From: Didymella arachidicola
Lineage: Eukaryota; Ascomycota; Dothideomycetes; Pleosporales; Didymellaceae
Length of the DNA stretch: 64,000 nt
NCBI GenBank assembly: GCA_016630955.3
Contig: CM049986.1
Coordinates: 2,542,001 to 2,606,000 of the forward strand
Direction: 5' to 3'
Shown: one piece after another, positions 52,777 through 62,621 of the stretch
How positions within the stretch are numbered: the first letter of the stretch is position 1
How the letters are laid out: every line of letters begins with the position of its first letter
Program-made: the position numbers and the translations under genes
The notes under the pieces: generated by a model
What the model was told of the DNA's origin: nothing
The model's input: only the letters and a program-made list of their open reading frames with translations
Databases searched by the model: none

Positions 52777-54351
52777 ATGGCTTCGAACGACCCCGGGCTT
52801 GCGCCTCTCACCGCGCCAGCTGAAGATCCCGTGAAGGGCGCCGTCGACATCCCAACAATCGCCGCAGAGACGCCAGTTGCGCCTGATCAGTTCGACCCCC
52901 AGTACGAGACGACCAGGAAAGAGATATGGGCATACTACTCATACTACGTCGGCGACAATGGGCTTACGCTGTTCAACTTTGGTCCCACGGCTTTCCAAAA
53001 CCTCATGTATCAGGCCGCAGGCGACTCCGAGATCCTCCATTTCTTCGGCAGAGACAGGACCATCAACAGCATCGTCCTTCTTAGCAACGGCATCAGTTTC
53101 GCCATCCAGATTGTAGTCTTCTTCATCCTGGGTTCCTTTGCTGATTTCGGCTCCTGGCGACCAAATATCCTGATCGTGCTTTCCGTCATTGCCTTTAGCA
53201 TCGGATTCGGCTGGCTCGGCGTTCACACCCAAGAGGACTGGCACATTGGTGTAGGACTCTACATCGTAGGCCTCATCGCGTATCAAACCACCATTACATT
53301 CTGGACAGCCGCGTTCCCCGGACTAGCTCGCAACACAAAAGACCTGCGAATCAAGGCCGATGAGTTCGCTGAGGGGCGCATCACCCGCGCAGAATACGAT
53401 TTCGCCGACATGATGAAGAGGAACGAGCTGTCCAACACGGCCTTTTACGTGCAGTCCATCTTCGAGATCCTCATCCTGGCCGTCATAGTAGGCATCATGT
53501 TCGCGCTGCACGTCAACGACAGCGACGCAAACAACAACTGGGGTCTCTCCGTACTCATCGCGTTCGCAACCGGCGTCTGGATCCTATGCGCAATCCCCTG
53601 GTTCGTACTCGAAAAGCGGCGCCCCGGCCAGGATCCCGGACAAACAAACATCATCATCGCGGGCGTCAAGCAGCTCGGCTACGCCATGACACAAATCTGG
53701 CAGCTCAGACAGAGCCTAGCATACCTCGTCGGCTACTTCCTACTCGGCGACAGCCTCAACACCACCGTGACGGTGATCGGAACCCTGCAGAATGAAATCG
53801 TGGCGTACAACAGCTTGCAGCTCACGTACCTCCTCATCGTCGGCATCGCCGCGCAGGCCGTCGGCATCGCCGCCTTCTGGCAGATCCAGAAGCGCTATGG
53901 GCTGTCCACAAAAACCATGTTCATGGTAATCGCCGTCTGCATCGTCCTCCTCGACGGGTGGGGCATGATCGGAATCTGGACCCAAGCCTTCGGCTTCCAC
54001 AAGACGTGGGAGGTCTGGGTGTACCAGGCCTTCTACGGCCTGCTGGTCTGCCCGTGGTACAGCTACTCGCAGACCATGATCAGCGAGGTGACGCCACGCG
54101 GCAAGGAGTTTCTCTTCTTCAGCTTGTTCTCGATTGTGGGGAAGACGAGTGCTTTTATTGGGCCGTTGGTCAGCAGTGCTATTATTGACGATACGGGGAA
54201 TAATAGCAGCCCGTTCTACTTTCTGTTTGCGTTGAGTCTGGTTAGCTGCGCGTGGCTGTACTTCTGCGTCGATGTTGAGAAGAGCAGGATCGAACAGCAG
54301 GACTTTTTGGAGAAAGAGAAGAGCAGTAAAGTAGAGGTCGTTAGAGTTTAG
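52777..54351 (+). CDS. Atg22-like major facilitator transporter
   Basis: Multi-pass membrane protein of 524 residues in the Atg22 branch of the MFS; yeast Atg22 exports amino acids from the vacuole after autophagy. Single exon. A soluble N-terminal stretch of about 45 residues precedes the family segment TTRKEIWAYYSYYVGDNG. About twelve hydrophobic segments follow, for example INSIVLLSNGISFAIQIVVF, ILIVLSVIAFSIGFGWLGV and, after a charged loop (about 190-225), ILILAVIVGIMFAL. The C-terminus is cytosolic and charged. Filamentous fungi carry several Atg22-like paralogs, so transport of amino acids in the vacuole is inferred, not shown. The ATG in cATGGCTTCG is the first after a stop-containing leader. 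Confidence 0.85.
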   Translation: MASNDPGLAPLTAPAEDPVKGAVDIPTIAAETPVAPDQFDPQYETTRKEIWAYYSYYVGDNGLTLFNFGPTAFQNLMYQAAGDSEILHFFGRDRTINSIVLLSNGISFAIQIVVFFILGSFADFGSWRPNILIVLSVIAFSIGFGWLGVHTQEDWHIGVGLYIVGLIAYQTTITFWTAAFPGLARNTKDLRIKADEFAEGRITRAEYDFADMMKRNELSNTAFYVQSIFEILILAVIVGIMFALHVNDSDANNNWGLSVLIAFATGVWILCAIPWFVLEKRRPGQDPGQTNIIIAGVKQLGYAMTQIWQLRQSLAYLVGYFLLGDSLNTTVTVIGTLQNEIVAYNSLQLTYLLIVGIAAQAVGIAAFWQIQKRYGLSTKTMFMVIAVCIVLLDGWGMIGIWTQAFGFHKTWEVWVYQAFYGLLVCPWYSYSQTMISEVTPRGKEFLFFSLFSIVGKTSAFIGPLVSSAIIDDTGNNSSPFYFLFALSLVSCAWLYFCVDVEKSRIEQQDFLEKEKSSKVEVVRV

Positions 54352-54447
54352 AGCCAGCCATGTGGCGGAGACGGTTCGTAATATTAGCGGTATCGTCCAA
54401 ATGCGAATCATGGATTCAGACATCAACTCCCACAACTTACCAACCCC

Positions 54448-54552
54448 ATGCCTAGTCGACAATATAGTACTGTTCCAGCTGGACTCACTATTGAACAAGT
54501 TGTGATGCCTTCTAGTTTGCTTGCTGCGGTGGCCGGAGTTGGAGGCTTGACT
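54448..54552 (+). repeat. Diverged direct repeat, copy A
   Basis: Aligns over about 105 bp with 55578-55682, sharing ATGCCTAG, AGTACTGTTCC and TTGCTTGCTGCGGTGG. Many differences are transitions. Confidence 0.75.
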
Positions 54553-54759
54553 CTGGAGGCCTGACAACCGACTCACTCTAATGTCTACAGTGTGCATGAA
54601 TCGAGCGTGTGTTCGAGTCCAGAGGTGACCATAGTGTGATCGCGGGCAGAGTCCTCTCACATGTTATTCCCCGGTCCAATACCCTGCACAGGTCTAGGTT
54701 TCAGCCGGGGAGGCGGCCTGCTTAGGCTGTGGCACGTCTATCTAAGCCGCTGTGAGCAA

Positions 54760-54785
54760 GTTGGTGCCGATTGATTGATTGATTG
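54760..54785 (+). repeat. 26-bp direct repeat with GATT units, copy 1
   Basis: Identical to 55195-55220; gttggtgcc followed by four gattgatt-type units. Confidence 0.9.
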
Positions 54786-55194
54786 TAGTTTGCGTCAACT
54801 TGGCTACTTACATAGTAAACCGGCCTCCTAGAGGGCATGAGTGACGTTCTATGCTATAGGATAACAACTCGTAGGTAGAAGAAGAAAAGCATGGAGCAGA
54901 TCCTACACTAGTCTAGGGTCTCCTGCGTATTTTAATCCCCTAAGAAGAAACATACTCCTGGTCTATATCTTCCTTGTACGCTGTAATCCTCGAGTTGTTA
55001 TAGCATATCTGCCTTATACCCCTACGTGTAAAGCCTGCTTGGGGGAAACCACGTAGGACTTGAATAAGAAGGGCAGAAGCTTAGCTTCTTCTAAGGTTTA
55101 TTCTGCCAAGGCAGGATTTCTGTAGGTTTAGCATATAATAGTGTGCCTTAATAACTGCTGGATTTGAACCAACGGAGCTTATGCCATCAGGCAG

Positions 55195-55220
55195 GTTGGT
55201 GCCGATTGATTGATTGATTG
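55195..55220 (+). repeat. 26-bp direct repeat with GATT units, copy 2
   Basis: Identical to 54760-54785, 435 bp downstream of it; it lies next to a B-box-like sequence on the minus strand at 55160-55170. Confidence 0.9.
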
Positions 55221-55548
55221 ATATTAATTTATGTCGGGAAGGAGTAAAATCCTCGCCTCCCATGGGGCACTATATACGGCGCGTGAAGTCGGGGGAGGGA
55301 GCAGTTAGGTGTAAAGCTGCTGGTCCCTCTCTCAACGACACGTTTCATGGTTTGTAGGGTTCCGTAATGGAACAAAGTTAAGCGCGCGCTTCCTTGCCGG
55401 TCAGGAATCGGTTGCGGTGGTTCGTTGTCTTTCGAGGTGCCTCAGAGTTTAGTAATAAACAGAAAGGGGGCCTCGGCCCAAGTTGGTGCAGAGAGCTGCT
55501 GGAAGGACCAGTATCGCGTCACTTGAAGTGCCCCGGGTCGTGGCACCC

Positions 55549-55690
55549 AGAGAAGGGGGATGTTATCAGGCCCGGCTATGCCTAGCTGGCAATACAGTAC
55601 TGTTCCGGCTAGGGCTCACCATTAGAGTGAGTCGTGATACCATTTTTTGCTTGCTGCGGTGGCTGAAGCCGGAGGGTTGACACCAACAAA
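55549..55690 (+). mobile_element. LTR retroelement fragment: polypurine tract and LTR start
   Basis: A purine run (agagaaggggga, 55549-55560) is followed immediately by TGTTATCAGGCCCGG (55561 onward), the usual order of a polypurine tract and the 5' end of a 3' LTR in a retrotransposon. The following sequence carries repeat copy B (55578-55682). No reverse transcriptase or integrase coding is recognisable nearby, and the LTR end could not be placed, so only a fragment is claimed. Confidence 0.45.
55578..55682 (+). repeat. Diverged direct repeat, copy B
   Basis: Partner of 54448-54552; begins 17 bp inside the LTR-like start. Confidence 0.75.
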
Positions 55691-55823
55691 GCTCACAGCA
55701 ACAGCACAAGACCTCCACCTCATCTCAAGCGACTGACAGTATATGTGCTCAACCATGGTATTCGTGCACGAGGTATTCGACCATCCAGAGCTACTTTCCA
55801 AAAATTGACGACCGTCACGACGG

Positions 55824-56513
55824 CTACAACGACCACACCTCCAAATTACGATACTTGGCAATCAGCGGCTGCATGCCACGGAACGCAATCCTGCCCTCCC
55901 TAACAACAGGCCCCGTATCCGTCTTCGTATCATCAAACCTGAAAATTTCAAGCCCGTTAATATAAAAGCTCGCCTCCCTCTTATCCTTCACAACCGTCAC
56001 ATTATAATACTTCCCCTGCGTATCCTCCACATCGGGAATTGGATCCGCGCCCTGCGCAACAAGATTAAACCCCGGGCTCTTCCTTAGATTCGCAACGTGG
56101 AACTGCCTCTCCTCGGGCCACCTGCGCCGGAAGTAGCTTGCGTGCAGCAGCCGGATGTCGCTGGAGTGGTACTGCGGATAGCTCCCGTTGCGCGGCTTGA
56201 GGCTGGGATCGAATATGCTCCCGCCGGAGACGGACGTCGCGCCGAAGAAAAACATGGCGAGTCCGGGCTCCTGCACGGGTTGGAAATCCCATGATATTCT
56301 GATCTGGTCCGGGAAGATTTCAGGCAGCCAGTACACGAAGTAGTCGTCGATGTTCCCCGCGCCGCCGAGGGTGAGGGTGTTGTTGGTTACATTCGCGGTG
56401 ACGGGGCCTTCAGCGATCCAGGATGCGATCGCGGAGCTGTTGCTGAACGTGTTGCGGTACAGAAGCTTCTCTGCCGCCGCAACAGACAAGATTGATAGAA
56501 GGGCTAGACGCAT
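55824..56513 (-). CDS. Secreted DUF1961 family protein
   Basis: Protein of 229 residues, single exon, with a signal-peptide start MRLALLSILSVAAAEKLLYR; an in-frame ATG at 56591 would add 26 residues without a signal, so the shorter form is preferred. The mature part fits DUF1961, a beta-sandwich family of concanavalin-like fold with poorly known function: segments DDYFVYWLPEIFPDQIRISW, a phenylalanine run MFFFGA, SSDIRLLHASYFRR, LRKSPGFNLVAQGADPI and GRIAFRGMQPLIAKYRNLEV appear in order. Several N-X-S/T sites suggest glycosylation. Carbohydrate binding or hydrolysis is possible but not shown. Confidence 0.85.
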   Translation of the reverse strand: MRLALLSILSVAAAEKLLYRNTFSNSSAIASWIAEGPVTANVTNNTLTLGGAGNIDDYFVYWLPEIFPDQIRISWDFQPVQEPGLAMFFFGATSVSGGSIFDPSLKPRNGSYPQYHSSDIRLLHASYFRRRWPEERQFHVANLRKSPGFNLVAQGADPIPDVEDTQGKYYNVTVVKDKREASFYINGLEIFRFDDTKTDTGPVVREGRIAFRGMQPLIAKYRNLEVWSL

Positions 56514-57314
56514 GATCGGTGAACGTATTCTAGGGATGGTATTGTTGATGTAGGAAGCGAGACTCGTGGGGAATAGAGCCGTATCTGGCACTTTGTAATT
56601 TCAGACAGACTGTTGGAATCGGCGGGATGGGTGCTTTTCTACACCCCGCCTCGTCTTGCGACATCATGATGTGCTATGAGCTAAGCCGTTCCCACGGGGG
56701 ACTTCATCTCCGCTGCTGCCTTACCTCAACATGGAGGGAACTCCATTCGCCCTGGATCAAGTGTTTGATGCTTGGGTGGATGGTGTTGATATTGCCTTCG
56801 ACATGGATCCACGCCGCGCCCAGCGTTCGGGTCAGTCTGCACGTTTTTGCTGCAGGTCACGCATGCGCATCGAGGGCGAGACACGTGAAGTCAGGGAAGC
56901 AAGACATGGTCGTGTTCTTCGTTTTCGCTTGAATTTGACCGAGCCGTTCTGCCGATCCCCAATCCGGTAGGAGGGATTTGGGGCCTTCCACCTATCACCG
57001 CTGTCAGACAAACTTTGCGAGTCAGCGCGTGCCGAAGTCGCTACGAGGGCCGCCAGAGTTTCCACACCACGACCGCTGCGCGAATTTCGGAAAGTCCCAA
57101 GACGAGTGGCTTCGGGGGTGCGCGCAGATACCACACCCATATGCACATCAATGACTTCAAGTGCTTCTTCATGATTCAAGGTGGATGTGCCCAACTGACA
57201 ATGCAGCAAATCGACTCATGGAGCGGAAGAGAGGGTGTAAAGGCTATATTTTGGTGGACGTGACTCGTTACTAAAATGCTACGATACGCTGATAACAACA
57301 CGAGTGGAGACGAC
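56514..57314. other. Intergenic, 800 bp
   Basis: No supported gene. A plus-strand ATG at 56731 (aacATGGAGGGA) opens a 79-codon frame whose first 30 codons look protein-like, but no family or continuation was found. Confidence 0.35.
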
Positions 57315-59157
57315 CTATTCTTTGATACGAATCTCCGCAGACTGAAGCTCGAATGAGTCGTTTGACTCGGGCCTCCAGAAACGCTTGTCGCCCTTCATGG
57401 CGCGAATGAACCAAGGCTGGTTGCGAGCTGAGTCGGCGCGGACTGAAGACATTAGCTTTGTGGACGACGACGTGCAAAGGGAGATAAACTTACAGCTCCA
57501 GTACTCCTTGTCGTCGTAGTCAGGAGGCAGGATGCGTCCGCGCGAGACAGCGCCGAGAGCCCAAGTGAAGGTGTTGATGATGGCGTAGCACATGATACCA
57601 GCGACCAGGCCGTACGCGATCGAGTAGGCGAAGGGCATAAACATGAGCGTGACAAAGGCCGGGATTGAGTCGCCAGGATAGTTCCAGTTGATTGCGGTCA
57701 TTCCGCGCATCATCATGCAACCGACGAGGATCAAGGCGCCACCAGTTGCCCAGGGTGGGATGGATGCGAAGATAGGCGCAAAGAAGAGCGAGATGAAGAA
57801 GCAAACACCGGTAGTCATGGACGTCAGGCCAGTACGACCACCCTCCTGAATACCGGAGCCGGACTCGACAAAAGCTGTGACGGGGGAGGAGCCGAAGAGA
57901 GATCCGATGGAGATGGCAAAAGCGTCAGCACTGTAGGCAATGGTGCTCTTGGGGAAGTCGCCTGTATCGGGGTCGACGACACCGGAGAAGCGAGCCATAG
58001 AGTACAGGGTGCCGGTAGCATCCAGGATGTCGACGTACAGCATAGTGAAGACAGCGAGGATGAACTGGCCAGCAACATTGCCGTCGATCGTGGAAAGAGT
58101 CCAGTCCTGGACAGCCAGGGTTCTCTTGATGGGGTGGAATGCGACAACATTCTTGAAGAATTCGAAGCGAGAATCACCAATTTCAGTCCTGGGGAAGAAG
58201 GTGACGGAAGTGTCACGGGGCCAGGAGAAGATGGAGACGAGTGCAATACCGACGATCATAGCACCGCGAACCTTGTAAGTCATAAGAAGCGCGGTCAACA
58301 CTCCACCGACCATGAATCCAAGCCACATCGTGGGCGAGGTCGCCTTGTGGGAAAGACAAGCACCAGTGTCATCATCAAGGTATTGCGGAGGACAGCCACC
58401 AAGCTCAAGAGGGGTGGCCTTTGAGCCGGTGATGGCACCAATACCGGCAGAATAGGACAAGCCGATCAATGTAAGGAAGAGGCCAATACCGGCACCGCAA
58501 GCGACCTTGATGGAAGCGGGGATGATACGAGCGAGCCATTGACGAATACCGAGCAGAGACAGGGCGATGAAGATGAAGCCCTCGACAAACACTGCCATCA
58601 TAGCAACGCGGTAGTTGATCGGTCCAGTTCCGTGGAAGCCGACAATTTGATAAGCAAGATAGGCATTGAGACCCATGGCAGGTGCAACAGCAACTGGAAG
58701 GTTGGAGCTGATACCCATGAGGAAGGAACCAAATGCCGCAATGGCAGCGGTGGCGGTGACGAGATCTCGGTTGACCTCAACCAGGCAGAGGTTGTAGGCT
58801 GTGTCCTTGAGACATGTAGGATCGTTTGCATCGTTGCAGACGCATGTGGCACCCGAGTCAGTGAGTACAGAAGCCTAAACATGGGCGATCAGCCGCTGTC
58901 AAACTCAAGATCCGAGACATCTACTTACGTTGACAGCAATGATATACGCCATAGTAAAAAAGGTTGTCAACCCGGCTCGCAGCTCAGTGGTGAACCTCGC
59001 GCCCTTGATCTCATTGGGCTACAGTCGTCAGCTTTGCTCGTGACACTCGGTCGCTTTGTGGACTTACATGACCGGATCCCTCAAGGTGGAAGTACCGCCC
59101 CACAACAGAGCCAGATACAATATCATTCAAACGGGCCTTGTAAGCCGCGAACCCCAT
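57315..59157 (-). CDS. azgA: AzgA-type purine permease (adenine/guanine/hypoxanthine)
   Basis: Plasma-membrane H+-symporter of 562 residues related to Aspergillus AzgA and bacterial NCS2-like purine permeases. Exons in transcript order: 59157-59068, 59018-58929, 58874-57494, 57442-57315. The joined N-terminus reads MGFAAYKARLNDIVSGSVVG, then GARFTTELRAGLTTFFTMAY and the conserved NLPVAVAPAMGLNAYLAYQI, which belongs to the substrate channel. The other AzgA signature segments, DILDATGTLYSMARFSG and SPVTAFVESGSGIQEGGRTG, are intact. The 51-nt third intron is a multiple of three and stop-free but has consensus ends (GTAAGT...TTCAG). The long divergent spacer to the methyltransferase gene contains an AGATAA-type site (AreA-like) near 59509-59515 on the minus strand, compatible with nitrogen control; this is weak evidence. 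Confidence 0.93.
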
Positions 59158-60567
59158 GATTGCTGGTGTGAAGTCGCAGTGAGCGAAGGTAAAGTATAAG
59201 ATACTTCAAGCCGGAGGATATGCACAACCTCTCGAAGGTCGACGACCAGTGTACTTAAAAGGTCAGTTTGACACCTCACCCGACTAGTCGTAGTAGCCTA
59301 CGAGTAATGTCGGATGTCCTCCTTTCGGAGGGTTGATACTCTGCTTGCTCCAACGCATACTATGGTAGCGCACGTACCCACGGCCCTGCAAGCCGTCGTC
59401 TAGTTAGTGGCTTGTCCTACATGAAGCCACAAGGGTCGAAGGTTTCACTAGCACACGGCGTACCAGGCCTTTTACCTCATCTTGTTAACAAAGCCGCAAG
59501 CTTGTCGGCTTATCTTTACCGAGATTGCGCCATGAACATTGGGATCCCGCAGGTCCACCCCTTTGGGAGATCGTGTGCGCCCGCAGTGCTGGTTCCCCTG
59601 GGGTCGTGTCGGTATGACGATCAAATTGTTACATGGCCATATCAGCTGTGTATCGTGCTGGCATCATCCCGTGTTTGCTTCAACGATTGATCTCATCTCG
59701 ATCTTTGCAAGCAAAACGTATCTGAGACAGCATGATGGGTGATAATACCAGCATGACTGCCGAGCGTTCGGAGATGATGGGTGAATCGGACTGATAGTGA
59801 CAGGGAAAAGCGTCTAGGCAAAGCGGTCTAAGAGAGACGCGCCTCAGGTACGAAGCGGGCAGTACCTGATGAGGCCACCCGCGCTGCGTTATTGGACAGC
59901 CGTGGAACGGGGCAGCTAAAAGCGTTTCTTTGCTCGCATTGGCCGATGTGATTCTGGAAGGTGGCATCACCGCGGGCCAGGGACCCATATCCAAGCTCAA
60001 AGCTACCATGCAGTCGGGGCCGTTGGTATTGTTGAGTTGCAGACGGTAGGAAAAGTGGGTGAAAGTAGTGATGTGGCCGAAGATCCTTCTTGCGTGAAGG
60101 CCCCTGCGAATTGTGGTGGCCTGTGCGACTCCACTGGTTCGGTTTCGCGGGAGCGGAACTCATTCTCCACCAGCTTGACTGGCTGCCGTGCGACGCCATC
60201 TCCGCCATGGAGAGTCAGAGTCCCTGCTAGCCAATGCGCGTCAGGAACGTGCATCCTGGACAAGCCCACCAGGCATCAATCCTGATGACCCTTCGAGATT
60301 TCTCCTCGAGGCCACGGAGCGAGACGCCAATCGTTCCAATGCTAGCCATATAGGGCGCACAGCTGTACGCGAGTACGCGAGCACAGAGTCAGTTCCGGCG
60401 CCGTGTGCAGCGTTGTGATATGATCCGTGTGATTCCACCCATGTGTGCAACACATGTGCAATCCTCGTGCTCTCTGTCTCCGTATATGTTCATAGTCAAG
60501 GTCGCATCCCGCGCCAGCTAGGCCCAATACTCCATTCACTGGTCGATCGCATCCACTCATCACCAGA
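59158..60567. other. Divergent intergenic region, azgA promoter side
   Basis: About 1.4 kb between the divergent permease and methyltransferase genes, presumably holding both promoters. A single cttatct (AGATAAG on the opposite strand) is at about 59509. No gene is supported. Confidence 0.45.
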
Positions 60568-62621
60568 ATGTTTCCAACTTTCGACGTCCCTCCTCAGCAT
60601 GCCGAGACAGTAGGAGCTCGCAAGCAAAGGAAGGCCAAGGAGGAAGAGGTCACCAGACGCTCTTCCACTGCCACTTCGCAATCATCGGGGAGCAATCGAA
60701 GTGTAAGGGCCGAGTCCAGCGCTTCTGGGAGCAAGAAAGGCGGCTTTGGCTGGTTTGGAAAAGGCAAAGGTGTCCAAGAGATACCCAAGGTGCCTGCCTT
60801 GAAAACCAACATCTCAGATCCATCACCAGTGCCGCCTGCTTCTGCTGCTGTTCCTTCGCCGCAAGAAACTCCGTCTCCTGTTGTCACTCCTGCGGCCAGC
60901 GAGCTTGTCCCTCAGGTTCAAGAGAGGCGACCATCACAGCGCTCTAACTCTGACCTTCAATACCAACACCATCAACGCTTCCATGTACCGCCACCAGTGC
61001 AGCCACTTCCTCCTACACCCACAGGTGCTCTTCCACAGTTGCCATCACCCGGTCTGGGTTCACGAGGTACGTGCATGAAGCCCCTGCTCGATCTTATCTT
61101 GTGATCTGCGAACCATGCGATTGCATCGCTCATTCCGCAACAACGGTGCTTTTCCAAGTTTCTGGGAGATTGATCGGTGCCGTTGGCGATCACAGGGATC
61201 GCGAATCCAAAAACGCTGCTGTGCTTCAGCTAACTCCCGTCACAGGAAGGATCGACATGGGGCGGCCCTTACACAATGCTGATCGTGTAGAGTCGACGTA
61301 CTCTACACTCTCACACAACTCCTACAGCACAACAACGACGTCGTCGGCTCGTACAGGATTCTCCAATCAAAGCATCTTCTCCCAGCCATCACGTCGGCAC
61401 GATGATCTTCTTTCAGAGGACAGCATTTACGGCGATGACCACTCGCCCATCTCCAAGACACCTTCCCCTGTAACACCTCCGACCTTCGTCGATAACAGAC
61501 GACCACCTCCACCTCGACAGACCGTCGACTCGACATATGCGAGCAACATTCAGATGGAGCCTGTCGAGTCGCGCACCGGCAGCCGCATGAGTGACGGCCC
61601 CTCCAAGGCCGCGCAAGGACCCTTCGCCCGCGCTCTTGGTAAGATGGAGAGCGCTGGGGCTCGCATCGTCTCTGCGCGCTTAAGTGAAGAGTGGGAAGGC
61701 CTCGATGATGACGATGAGAGCCTCCAAGAGGTCGTTTTCGAGAAGCGTCTCTGGGCCTTGACAGCATACCAGCGCCTGACACAGAACAAGCAGCTCCAGT
61801 CTCCCGCACACGACTTGCTTGCCAATAGCCGGCCAGCAGAGCAAAGAAGAGTGCTTCACCTTCATGGCAATCTTGCAGATGGTTGGGTATTGGCTACACG
61901 CTATCCTGCTGCAACCGTATACACTCTGTCCTCAGCCAACACCTCCAATCTCCCAACGTCACACCCTGCACCACTGAACCATCACTCCTTGTTCTCGCCT
62001 TCGATCTCATCGGCCATGCCATTCCCTGACAATTACTTCGACGTCGTCGTCTCACGCTTTGTCTCCACCTCTCTCCGCAACGATGAATGGGCACGCTCTT
62101 TCTTCGATTGCATGCGTGTACTCAAGCCCGGAGGTTCCATCGAAATCCTTTCCGTTGATGCTCACATGAACGGCGAGGGACCACAGCTTCAGAATTGGGT
62201 CGACGAGCACATCACTTGCAGGCTCGAAGCCCACAACATCAGCATGGTACCATCCGAGAGCGTTCTCGACACTATGGAGATCGTTGGTCTTGAGAATATT
62301 CGGCGTGCCCGGGTCGCACTTCCTGCATACCTCGGATCTCCCAAGGCTGTTGCGCGAGCTGTCCCAAGCAGCAACGGCGTTTCCACACCATCGCCACAAG
62401 ATGTCGTGGATGCTAGCCGCATGATGGCATACCTTGGGCGCCACTTCTACCAGGATCTCTACGGAAAGTTTGTCCGCCTGTCCCAAGGCGAAGAGTGGTT
62501 TTGGAACCGGAAGGATATCCGGGACGAATGCGAGAAGTACCAGACAAAGATGGTTCTCACGATTGCTTGCGCTCAGAAGCCAGGTGCGGCTGCAAACCAC
62601 GAGAGCTACCTTAACATCTAG
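60568..62621 (+). CDS. SAM-dependent methyltransferase-domain protein, disordered N-terminus
   Basis: Protein of 624 residues. Exons 60568-61066 and 61246-62621; the 179-nt intron (GTACGT...CACAG, with a GCTAAC branch site) is longer than others in the window. The first about 290 residues are Ser/Pro/Gln-rich and disordered, with a basic KKGGFGWFGKGKG patch and a proline run PPPVQPLPPTPTG. The catalytic part (about 380-600) resembles a class I methyltransferase: LHLHGNLADGWVLATRYPAA as motif I-like, PFPDNYFDVVVSRFVS as motif IV-like, and MRVLKPGGSIEILSVD. The usual glycine-rich loop is replaced by HGNLADG, so catalytic activity is uncertain. It is divergent from azgA. The substrate is unknown. 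Confidence 0.8.

Larger units (their letters stand above)
54352..55823. other. Repeat-rich intergenic region with retroelement debris
   Basis: About 1.5 kb holding two diverged copies of a roughly 105-bp segment, an exact 26-bp duplicate containing GATT repeats, and an LTR-start-like junction. No intact transposon gene was found. Confidence 0.55.

Noticed and set aside
55090..55225. Minus-strand tRNA or tRNA-derived SINE
   Set aside because: A B-box-like GGTTCAAATCC (55170-55160) is present, but the A box, acceptor and anticodon stems do not fit; kept only as part of the repeat region.
59490..59525. UaY-type site (TCGG-N6-CCGA) for azgA
   Set aside because: The spacing between TCGG and CCGA is 10, not 6, and the only support would be context.
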